A DNA stretch of 64,000 nt from Acidobacteriota bacterium (GTDB lineage: Bacteria; Acidobacteriota; Blastocatellia; Pyrinomonadales; Pyrinomonadaceae), in assembly GCA_016716435.1 (NCBI GenBank), contig JADJWI010000008.1:1-64000 (forward strand), written 5' to 3'. A program made the translations under genes and the position numbers. The notes under the pieces were generated by a model, which made no database searches, had not been told where the DNA came from, and saw only the letters and a list, made by a program, of their open reading frames with translations. Below, piece by piece: positions 44,593-52,450 of the stretch. Every line of letters begins with the position of its first letter. Positions within the stretch are counted from its first letter, which is position 1.

Positions 44593-47093
44593 TAGGGTAC
44601 ACGCCGAAGCTCGATCCGCTGGATACCTTTCGGCATCATCGGCACAATGCCCTTGACCGCCGGTTTATCATCCACGATAAGGATCTCGTGTTCGAGCACC
44701 TCACCGCGAAGCTTTAGCGTGTAGACCATCACCGTGGCATCATTCTTAAATGTCACAACAAAAGCATCGCCTATTACCCGTCCGGCTAGCCTAACACCGC
44801 CGCCCTCGTCAATGTATAGGTCATCCACACCGGTTCCGCGGCATAATTTGTAGTCCTTCAGGCTTTTGATAGTGCTGCCTTCCATGTAGGTCGTCTTCCA
44901 CATAGTGCATTGGCCATCGGCCGTCGGATAAGGCCCGATCTCCATCGTCACTTCAGTCGCCGGAGCATCCGGTTTCGCTGGCAGCACCTTGAGCTGGCCT
45001 TTCCATGTCCCTTGCCATTTTGCCATCATCGGCTTCGGCTCGACCGGTAAATTCCTCACATATTTGTCATACCAGGCAAGGTAACGCTCATATCGGTCCC
45101 GTACGTAGCTCGGCCTTTGGATGCCGTGATTCTCGTTGGGATAAATGATCAGCTGCGTATCCACGCCGAGGCTCCGCAGGGCCTGATACATCTGCTCGCT
45201 GCCTGAGATCGGAACGTTAAAATCGCGCTCACCGCCGAGATAAAGGGTCGGCGTTTTGATCTTGTTTGCCTTTAGCAAAGGGTAGCCGAGCTTCTGGTAA
45301 GTTTCCCACGACCTTGGTTCCCACGGGGGGCCGATCTCATTATCGTACTGAATGATGTATTGGTCCGCTCCATAGTATGAAACGGTAAATGCAGTGCCGG
45401 CACCGCTTGTTCCGGCCTTGAACCGCGTGTCGCTGGCGATCAGATAATTTGTAAGGATGCCACCATAGCTCCACCCGCCGAGGCCGAGTTTATCAGGATC
45501 GGCAACACCGATCTTGATCGCATGATCGACGCCCGCGAGCAGGTCGACGACCTCATAATTTCCCCAGTCTGCCGCAATAGCACGCGAAAATGCCTTTCCA
45601 CGTCCTGAACTCCCACGGTAGTTCACCGCCATTACCGCATATCCGTTTGCCGCAAAAAAATGACGTTCGGGGCTGAAATTGTATTGATCCTGTGCATTGG
45701 GCCCGCCATGGATCCGCAACAGAAAGGGCACTTTTGTCCCGCGTCGATAACCGACGGGATAGGTTAGCAGAGCACCAACGCGGGTGCCGTCCGGGCTGTT
45801 GAAATCCACGCCCTCTGTTGGCGGCATGTCCAGCTCGGCAAATAATTCATTATTGTGCTTTGTAAGCTGGCGGGTCGACCCGCCCTCAAAAGCAAACACC
45901 TCATTCGGGCGATCGGTCTGGCCGACCAGCATTACGACACGGCCTTTCGCCCAACTCCACGAACTGCCAACAAATGGCGGCGATGCCATTCGTTCGACGC
46001 CGCCGCCCGCAAGCCTGGCCGACGCCGGTATTACAGAACGATCGTCGATAACGAAAAAATTTATTCGCGAGCCGTCATCGCTGAACCTGATATCTCCGAC
46101 ACCGCGGTCGATGTCCTGGACGGCCTTTAGCCGGTAAGGAGCCTCGGTGCCATCCGACCGCACAAGAGCGAGATGTGGCGTTTGGTAGGCGTCATAACGG
46201 ATCTCATCACTCTCAAGATAAGCAAGCCACCGGCCATCCGGGCTCCATTCGAGCGTCCCGCCTCTAACCCGGTTCGCTTCCGGGCTTACGGCCTTCTCGG
46301 CCGAACCTGGCTTCGCATCCGCAACAAAGATCTGCTGGGCCGGATCGCGGTCGGGATCGGCTTTGCGGTTGCTGAGAAATGCGATCTTGGCCCCGTCAGG
46401 TGACCACCTCGGAGCCGATTCATCCCATTTGCCTTTCGTCAGCCGTTCGAACTTTTTCGACTCGATATCAAAGATATTCACAAAACTTTTGCGGTTCGAA
46501 GTTAGGTAACCCTGGCCATCCTGTTTGAATTTGTAACGATCGATAACGATCGGCTTCGGCGGCTTTGTGGCGGATGGTGCGGCCTCCGGGGAGGGAGCAT
46601 CGGGGTCCGGATCACGGATGACCATAACAAGCCGTTTGGAATCGGGCGACCATTCGTAACCCTGTATGCCGCCTTTTGTATCGGTAAGCTGCCTCGCTTC
46701 GCCGCCCGCGACATCGAGCAGCCATATCTGGCTTCCGCGATTCGGGCCCGGACGCGACGAGACGAACGAAAGGTACTTACCGTCAGGGCTCCAACGCGGC
46801 TGGCTCTCGCTGTCGGCCGTCGTGAAAGTGATCTGACGCTGCTTCTTGCCGTCGTAACTCACCATCCAAATATCCGAGCTCGAACGGTCGGCTTTGACGT
46901 CCGTGGATGAGACCACGTAAGCGACCCATTCGCCATCAGGCGAAAGCTGAGGATCCGAAACATTCTTTATCTTAAAAATGTCGTCGAGATTTATCGGCCG
47001 CTTTGAAGGTTGGGCCGAGGCGGTCAAAAACAGCGCGAAAATTGCAAGTAGCAAGGGCAGCGATCTACGAAGTGACATAGTTTTCTGGTTCAT
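44592..47093 (-). CDS. Secreted S9 family prolyl-oligopeptidase-like peptidase with extra C-terminal domain
   Basis: 833 residues. Signal peptide (SLPLLLAIFALFLTASAQ), then a PD40 propeller at about 30-410 (VSDPQLSPDGEWVAYVVSST, QPRWSPDGKYLSFVSSRPG, APRWSPDGAKIAFLSNRK). An alpha/beta-hydrolase catalytic domain follows at about 440-680, with RIHGGPNAQDQYNFSPERHF, the nucleophile GGWSYGGI, an Asp in GGERDFNVPISGSEQMY and the His in NENHGIQRPS. The last about 150 residues (from AKWQGTWKGQLKVL to RIELRRVP) form an added beta-barrel-like domain not part of the S9 core. A periplasmic or secreted oligopeptidase is expected. An in-frame Met at residue 6 (MSLRR) is an alternative start. Confidence 0.88.
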   Translation of the reverse strand: MNQKTMSLRRSLPLLLAIFALFLTASAQPSKRPINLDDIFKIKNVSDPQLSPDGEWVAYVVSSTDVKADRSSSDIWMVSYDGKKQRQITFTTADSESQPRWSPDGKYLSFVSSRPGPNRGSQIWLLDVAGGEARQLTDTKGGIQGYEWSPDSKRLVMVIRDPDPDAPSPEAAPSATKPPKPIVIDRYKFKQDGQGYLTSNRKSFVNIFDIESKKFERLTKGKWDESAPRWSPDGAKIAFLSNRKADPDRDPAQQIFVADAKPGSAEKAVSPEANRVRGGTLEWSPDGRWLAYLESDEIRYDAYQTPHLALVRSDGTEAPYRLKAVQDIDRGVGDIRFSDDGSRINFFVIDDRSVIPASARLAGGGVERMASPPFVGSSWSWAKGRVVMLVGQTDRPNEVFAFEGGSTRQLTKHNNELFAELDMPPTEGVDFNSPDGTRVGALLTYPVGYRRGTKVPFLLRIHGGPNAQDQYNFSPERHFFAANGYAVMAVNYRGSSGRGKAFSRAIAADWGNYEVVDLLAGVDHAIKIGVADPDKLGLGGWSYGGILTNYLIASDTRFKAGTSGAGTAFTVSYYGADQYIIQYDNEIGPPWEPRSWETYQKLGYPLLKANKIKTPTLYLGGERDFNVPISGSEQMYQALRSLGVDTQLIIYPNENHGIQRPSYVRDRYERYLAWYDKYVRNLPVEPKPMMAKWQGTWKGQLKVLPAKPDAPATEVTMEIGPYPTADGQCTMWKTTYMEGSTIKSLKDYKLCRGTGVDDLYIDEGGGVRLAGRVIGDAFVVTFKNDATVMVYTLKLRGEVLEHEILIVDDKPAVKGIVPMMPKGIQRIELRRVP

Positions 47094-47098
47094 TTTTC

Positions 47099-47130
47099 AA
47101 ACGGCCGCTTGAGGCGTTTGCGGGCCGTTT
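47099..47130. promoter_or_regulatory. Hairpin just upstream of the peptidase start
   Basis: AAACGGCC (47099-47106) and GGCCGTTT (47123-47130) form a perfect 8-bp stem. On the minus strand it lies directly before the ATG at 47093 and could occlude initiation. On the + strand it is followed by a T-rich run and looks terminator-like. Which one matters is undecided. Confidence 0.35.
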
Positions 47131-47305
47131 TATTTTCTTTTTGGATTTCGGTGAACACTCGCATTGTTTGCGTGTTTAACGCGAAAGTCAACCAACCGTG
47201 CGTTTTAGCGTTCAAAATAGTAGTTCGATGATCCCTGGCGCAATGTCCCGGATCATTTAGCGCGACAGCCAAAAATGAGAACATCATCCTTCACGGACAC
47301 CTTTG

Positions 47306-47383
47306 GACGAACAAATCATCTGCGCAAATTGCACCCGGATCTTGTGCGTCCAAATGAAAGAAGCTGAAGCTACGGAAAGCTAG
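47306..47383 (+). pseudogene. Orphan zinc-ribbon tail, relic of a paralogue of the gene at 43838
   Basis: This frame reads DEQIICANCTRILCVQMKEA then EATES, stop at 47381. The matching tail of the intact zinc-ribbon gene is DNIITCENCTRILYVPAK. The codon series AATTGCACCCGGATC is identical in both. No coiled-coil part or start precedes it. It is thus a fragmentary duplicate left beyond the peptidase gene, 2.7 kb from the intact copy. Confidence 0.65.
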
Positions 47384-47403
47384 AGTGTTCTTAGGGACAA
47401 AGA

Positions 47404-47434
47404 AAAGAGCGGAGCCGCGAGGTTGCCGCTCTTT
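47404..47434 (-). terminator. Rho-independent terminator of the Pol I-like gene
   Basis: AAAGAGCGG / CCGCTCTTT is a 9-bp stem with a 13-base loop; on the minus strand it is followed by TTCTTTG. It overlaps the Pol I stop codon (47433-47435). Confidence 0.6.
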
Positions 47435-49202
47435 ATTTCGCCCATTCCTTGCTTATTGCGACCTCAACGTCGATCGGCACCGCCTTCACATATTCTCGCC
47501 CGGCCGCCACCATTGTGTTCCTGAGTTTCCGAGAGATCTCATCCGCATCGGCCTCGTCGCACTCGAGAACGATCTCGTCGTGAACGATGTTGACCAATCT
47601 TCCGCTTGTTTCGCGCAGTTCTTCGTGGATCAAGCTCAAGGCTCGCTTGAGGATATCGGCGGAGGTGCCTTGGATCGGCATGTTCGTCGCAAAGCGCTTG
47701 GCCGAACCGGCTGCGGCTTTATCGTTTTCGTCGAACCGGATCTTTAACAGCCTACCCGAAGCCGTGCGGGCCAGCCGCGTCCGCAAAGCGCTGTCGCCGC
47801 TCTTCCGCAAATAGCCGTCCAAGTCGGGATAGGTCGCAAAATATCTGCGGAGAGTGCCTTCGGCCTCGGCTTGCGAAAGGCCGGTCATCGCGGCGAAGCG
47901 TGCTGCCCCCAGGCCATAAACAACACCAAAATTGAGACGCTTTGCGAACGATCGCTGGTCGGGCGAGACGTCTTCGGCTTTGACCTTGAAGACCTGAGCC
48001 GCCGCCGCGGCATGGAAATCGGCACCGTTCTCGAACGCTCCGATAAAGTTTTTGTCGCCGGAGAAATCGGCAAGTATTCGCAGCTCGATCTGCGAATAAT
48101 CTGCTACTACTAGGGTTCGGCCATCACTAGCTCGGAAACAACGCCGGTATGCCGTCTCGTGAGGGATCTGCTGCAAATTCGGATTGGAACATGAGAAGCG
48201 GCCGGTCGGAGCACCGATCTGTCGGAAGTCCGAATGGACCCGGCCGGTCTTTGGATGAATGAACTCGAGATAATTTTCACCGAAGCTGGTTAGAGCTTTC
48301 TGCAGCGTTCGGTACTCAAGCAACTTCGCAACGACCGGAAACGCCTCGGCGAGCGGCTCAAGTTGGGACGCTCGCGTAGATTCGGGAACCGGCACCCCGA
48401 GATTTGTGAGCGCATCGTGCACCTGAGTCTGAGAATCCAGATTGATCTCAGACCGGCCGAAAAGTGAAACCTGCGATACTCCGGCCGCAAGCATCTCCTG
48501 CAGTTCGTCGGCGATCACATCGCGAACTGCCTTTGTGCGTGTGATGTTCTCTTTCCATCGGTCCTGATCAAGAAAAAAGCCTGTGAGCTCCATTTGAGCA
48601 ACCGGCATCACAGCTTTGAATTCGAGTTCTGCCACGCGGGTCAGGTCATCGGCCTTCAACCGCTCGGTCATCTGGCTGTAAAGCGGAAGGAGGATCGCTG
48701 CGTCCCGAGCCGCATATTCTAACTGCACCTGCGACAGCTCGTTTGCCGACCAGTCGCTCACCTGCTGTGATTTATCTAATTCAGAGCCGACGAAGAATTG
48801 CACGACGTCCGCAAGCGAATGACGCCGCTCCGATTCGCCCGCGGCTATAAGTAGGCTGGCGAGATATGAGTCGAAAATGCCGCCTAATTCACATCCGAGG
48901 TGATGCCGGACCCACTTCGCGTCAAATTTCGAATTGTGAGCCACCTTCACAGGCGTCTCAGCCGCGATCAGGCTGCGGAGCGGTGCAAGGGCGGGATCTG
49001 ATGAAGGATCACCTCCGAAGACGCGAAGGTCTATGATCACGGAACGTTTTCCTGTGCTGAACTGTACGAGCCGCAGCTCGCCCAAATACGGGTCAAGTGC
49101 AGTCGTCTCAGTATCAAATCCGAGAACAGGCTCCTTGGAAAGCTGCTCGCAGGCCGCCCGCAAGGAACTTTCGTCTTTGATCAGTTCGAAAAAGACTTCC
49201 AT
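47433..49202 (-). CDS. Family A DNA polymerase (Klenow-like: 3'-5' exonuclease and polymerase, no 5' nuclease)
   Basis: 589 residues. The DnaQ-like 3'-5' exonuclease at about 1-185 has all three motifs: GFDTETTALD, VAHNSKFDAKWV and YAARDAA. The polymerase at about 250-589 has motif A VVADYSQIELRILADFS, motif B RSFAKRLNFGVVYGLG (K and F as in E. coli Pol I) and motif C IVHDEIVLEC. The 5'-3' nuclease of full-length Pol I is missing and the frame starts right at the exonuclease, so this is the short bacterial or phage-like type. It should proofread and fill gaps but cannot remove RNA primers. A full-length polA elsewhere is expected. Confidence 0.9.
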   Translation of the reverse strand: MEVFFELIKDESSLRAACEQLSKEPVLGFDTETTALDPYLGELRLVQFSTGKRSVIIDLRVFGGDPSSDPALAPLRSLIAAETPVKVAHNSKFDAKWVRHHLGCELGGIFDSYLASLLIAAGESERRHSLADVVQFFVGSELDKSQQVSDWSANELSQVQLEYAARDAAILLPLYSQMTERLKADDLTRVAELEFKAVMPVAQMELTGFFLDQDRWKENITRTKAVRDVIADELQEMLAAGVSQVSLFGRSEINLDSQTQVHDALTNLGVPVPESTRASQLEPLAEAFPVVAKLLEYRTLQKALTSFGENYLEFIHPKTGRVHSDFRQIGAPTGRFSCSNPNLQQIPHETAYRRCFRASDGRTLVVADYSQIELRILADFSGDKNFIGAFENGADFHAAAAAQVFKVKAEDVSPDQRSFAKRLNFGVVYGLGAARFAAMTGLSQAEAEGTLRRYFATYPDLDGYLRKSGDSALRTRLARTASGRLLKIRFDENDKAAAGSAKRFATNMPIQGTSADILKRALSLIHEELRETSGRLVNIVHDEIVLECDEADADEISRKLRNTMVAAGREYVKAVPIDVEVAISKEWAK

Positions 49203-49663
49203 ATTTTCCTACCGTTGCAAACCAATTCTATCCGCCGTCCCCGCATTTTCAAATCGTTCAAAGTATTCCTTTCCAATAGATTTACCAATTCGGCGTTTTC
49301 GTCTATACTTTTCCTCGTAGGTTCATTATTAGGGCATTGCCCGAATTAGATTGAACTGCAAAAGTTCTTATTTTGTGCCCAATTGCGGACACTCGAAAGG
49401 ATCGAAAGTATCGGTAGAGCGCTTCCTCAAGGGGAAAGTCGCTCCCGGCCGCCGAAATTCGGATCTCGGCGTTTGAACGAGTTTCTCAGTGAAAGATCAC
49501 ACCATTTGCTTCGGCCTGCTGAACAAGCAGGTCAACAGCAAGACCCCGGTCTATTCTCATCCCTTTGCCTTGGCGAAGGTTCTTACCGACTCATTCAACA
49601 CAACCAACCCTACTTTCGTCCTTTGTCCGATCTCCGCAACCGGCCGACCACAAAGGAAAATCT
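49203..49663. other. Divergent region and long leader of the RNase E/G gene
   Basis: 461 bases lie between the divergent Pol I gene and the ATG at 49664. A stem CCTGCT...AGCAGG near 49516-49533 (CTGCTGAACAAGCAG) lies about 130 bases before the start. RNase E genes of other bacteria have structured, self-regulated leaders, so feedback control through this leader is conceivable. The 60-residue frame at 49489-49671 has no ribosome site and overlaps the real start; I do not call it. Confidence 0.35.
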
Positions 49664-52393
49664 ATGGCTAAAGAGATGATAATTAGCGTCAACGGACGCG
49701 AACGGAAGATCGCCATTATCGAGAATGGCAGAGTCTCCGAGTACTACATCGAACGCGGTGAAGAGAATTCCGGAATTGCCGGAAACATTTATAAAGGCCG
49801 TGTTCAACGGGTCCTACCTGGGATGCAGTCGGCATTCGTTGCTATCGGGCTTGAGCGCGATGCGTTCCTGTACGTCTCTGATTTCTTTGACGAAGAAGAA
49901 GAGATCGAACGCATCGTAATGGAGAAATCGAAGAAGAGTTCGCAGGATGACGCGAAGCGTGAAGCAAACGACCGTATCGAGCGGGCAAGGGCGGAACGCG
50001 AGAAGCAGATGGAATCGGCACAGGAGATCGCGGAGCCTCTCGGGGAACTGGTCGAGGACGAAGACGAAACGTCCGCGGATGTGCCGGAACAACGAAAAGG
50101 ACGCGGAAGACGCGATCAGAAAGAGCGGGTCGACAAGCCTACCAAGGCTAAAGAAAGCGATGACGGTGATGATCGCGATGACCGCGACGAATCCGAAGAC
50201 GAAGATCTCGGTTATGTTGATGCGTCCGAGGTCGAGTTTGAACTCGACGACACCGGTTTCGAACGCATAGTCGACGAGGATGCCGACACCGGCGAGATGT
50301 TCAAGGACGCTTATATGCAGGAGGCGATCGTGGATCGCGTTCGTGCGATCGAGTTTGATATGGAAGCGACCGATGAAGCTGAGGTTGGATCGTTGCTCGA
50401 CGACCTTACGACAGATGCTCCCGGGTTCGAACGAATTGCCGACGAGGACGAAGCTCCGGCCGCAGAAGCGAAACCGGCCTCACGTTCGCGGTCAAGAAAA
50501 GGAACCAAAAAGGCGGCCGCATCTGAAAATGACGGGCCGGCTGCGGAAGCGAAGACCGAAGAAAAACCCAAGAAGAGCACCTCTCGAACTGCAAAGGCAT
50601 CCAAGTCAAAGGATGAGAAAGATAAGCCGACCAAGGCCAGAGCGAGCCGCGCGAAGAAGAAGGCGGATCCCGCAAAGCCGCTTGAAGATGCTGAAGCGAG
50701 TGTCAAGAGTGGTGAGGAAAAGGCCGAGATGGCGGTTCGCAGGGGTGGTCGGGGACGTCGCCGCGGCGGAAAAACGAAGCGCGACGAGACGGACGAGAAG
50801 TCATCCGATCTTCTCGGATTCGAAGATGTAGACCCTAAGCTCGCAGAATCGGCAGAGAGTTCAAGTAAAGCCGCGCCCGAGCCGTCTGAGCCCGCTGCGG
50901 AAGAAAGGGTTGAAGATAAAATGACGGACGGAAATACGGAAAGTGACAATTCGGACGCTTCATCAGAGCAGGATCGAAACGGCCGTACCCGTCGCCGAAG
51001 AGGCCGCGGACGGGGCCAACAGCGAGATGACGGGCCGCAGGATAACACGACCGACGGAGGGCCTTCCAGACAAGCCCGCCAAGACCGACCAGACCGGCAA
51101 GACAGGCCAGAACGCCAAGACAAGCCAGAGAGGCAGGACCGGCCGGGCCGACCGGATCGAGGCGATCGCAGGCAGCCGACCATCTCCGATCTTCTTCGCG
51201 AAGGCCAGGAAGTGCTTGTCCAGATAGCGAAGGAGCCGATCGCTAAGAAAGGTGCTCGTATCACATCGCATATTGCTCTTCCGGGACGCTTCCTTGTTTA
51301 TATGCCGACGGTCGAGCATCTTGGAGTTTCCCGAAAGATCGAATCCGCTAGCGAGCGCGGAAGGCTTCGTACGCTGATCCAGCGCATCAAGGCCGAAGAA
51401 GACGTGCCCTCAGGTGGCTTCATTGTCCGCACGGCCGGGATCGGCATTTCGGAAGAAGATCTGCGGCAGGACGCCCGTTATCTTGTTAGGACCTGGCTCG
51501 ACATCAAAAAGGCTTCTGAGAAAGCGAAGTCACCGGCAATAGTGCACCAGGATCTTGACATCATTCAGCGCTTGCTTCGCGACCAGCTTTCTGATGAATT
51601 CACTGCGATCCGCGTGGACAGCGAGGAAGAATATCTTCGCACCGTCGAGTTCGTTAATCGGATCCAGCCGAAAATGGTCAACCGCGTCAAACTCTATACA
51701 CGCGACCAGCCTATTTTAGAGAACTACGGCGTCCAGGAAGAGATCGACAAGGCTCTCAAGCCGCGGGTATGGCTGAAATCGGGCGGTTACCTCGTTATTA
51801 ATCAGACCGAAGCGTTGGTTGCGATCGACGTAAACACGGGTAAGTTCGTTGGCAAGGGCAACGCCCGGCTTGAGGACACGATCACCAGAACCAACATGGA
51901 GGCGGTCGATGAGATCGCTCGACAGATCAGGCTCCGCGATCTTGGCGGCATCATCGTCCTCGATCTGATCGATATGGAGGATCGCCGCAATCGGCACAAG
52001 GTCTCGCAGGCCCTGCAGTCTGCACTTTCGGGAGACAAATCGCCGACAAAGGTGCTGTCTTTCAATGACTTCGGGCTGATAATCATGACCCGAAAACGCG
52101 TCAAGCAGTCGCTCGAACGGACGATGTGCTCGGTTTGCGAATACTGCGAAGGCGCGGGCTGGGTGAAGTCGCCGCAGACGGTTTGCTATGAGATCCTTGC
52201 AGAGGCTCGGCGGCTTTCAAAGGAACTGGAAGACGTCAGAGAAACGGCACTTCGGGTTCATCCCGAAGTCGCAAATGCTCTTCGCACAACGGAGAAGGCT
52301 GTGCTTGAGGAGATCGAAGCGTATCTCGGTTACGTCGACATGACGTCCGACCCGCATATCCACCAGGCGCAGTACGATTTTGCGTTTATTTGA
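49664..52393 (+). CDS. rng: Ribonuclease E/G with S1 domain split by a long disordered insert
   Basis: 909 residues from the ATG at 49664 (AAAGGA 8 bases upstream). The S1 domain opens with GNIYKGRVQRVLPGMQSAFV, then AFLYVSDF. At about residue 76 it is interrupted by about 430 residues of charged, low-complexity sequence (EEEEIERI...; PAEPKSGEEKAE-type; RTRRRRGRGRGQQ; RQDRPERQDKPERQDR) before resuming ISDLLREGQEVLVQIAKEPI and GRFLVYMP. The nuclease core follows: VAIDVNTGKF and VLDLIDMEDRRNR hold the metal-binding Asp residues; the zinc link is CSVCEYCEG. It cleaves single-stranded RNA (rRNA and mRNA turnover). The insert is in frame and probably binds RNA or partner proteins. Confidence 0.9.
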   Translation: MAKEMIISVNGRERKIAIIENGRVSEYYIERGEENSGIAGNIYKGRVQRVLPGMQSAFVAIGLERDAFLYVSDFFDEEEEIERIVMEKSKKSSQDDAKREANDRIERARAEREKQMESAQEIAEPLGELVEDEDETSADVPEQRKGRGRRDQKERVDKPTKAKESDDGDDRDDRDESEDEDLGYVDASEVEFELDDTGFERIVDEDADTGEMFKDAYMQEAIVDRVRAIEFDMEATDEAEVGSLLDDLTTDAPGFERIADEDEAPAAEAKPASRSRSRKGTKKAAASENDGPAAEAKTEEKPKKSTSRTAKASKSKDEKDKPTKARASRAKKKADPAKPLEDAEASVKSGEEKAEMAVRRGGRGRRRGGKTKRDETDEKSSDLLGFEDVDPKLAESAESSSKAAPEPSEPAAEERVEDKMTDGNTESDNSDASSEQDRNGRTRRRRGRGRGQQRDDGPQDNTTDGGPSRQARQDRPDRQDRPERQDKPERQDRPGRPDRGDRRQPTISDLLREGQEVLVQIAKEPIAKKGARITSHIALPGRFLVYMPTVEHLGVSRKIESASERGRLRTLIQRIKAEEDVPSGGFIVRTAGIGISEEDLRQDARYLVRTWLDIKKASEKAKSPAIVHQDLDIIQRLLRDQLSDEFTAIRVDSEEEYLRTVEFVNRIQPKMVNRVKLYTRDQPILENYGVQEEIDKALKPRVWLKSGGYLVINQTEALVAIDVNTGKFVGKGNARLEDTITRTNMEAVDEIARQIRLRDLGGIIVLDLIDMEDRRNRHKVSQALQSALSGDKSPTKVLSFNDFGLIIMTRKRVKQSLERTMCSVCEYCEGAGWVKSPQTVCYEILAEARRLSKELEDVRETALRVHPEVANALRTTEKAVLEEIEAYLGYVDMTSDPHIHQAQYDFAFI

Positions 52394-52419
52394 TCTCTCG
52401 TTGACTAAAGTGCGAGATG

Positions 52420-52450
52420 AAGAGGGCGGCCCGCAACGGCCGCCTCTTTT
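52420..52450. terminator. Bidirectional terminator between RNase E/G and the CadC-like regulator
   Basis: AAGAGG-G-CGGCC / GGCCG-CCTCTT forms an 11-bp stem with one bulged G and a 6-base loop, followed by TT on the + strand. It lies exactly in the gap between the convergent genes. Confidence 0.65.

Noticed and set aside
49489..49671. 60-residue leader peptide before RNase E/G
   Set aside because: No ribosome site, overlaps the true start and shows no conserved motif; leader RNA structure is more likely.
50311..51264. 317-residue minus-strand frame in the RNase E/G gene
   Set aside because: Shadow of the charged insert; Ser/Arg-rich, no ribosome site or domain.
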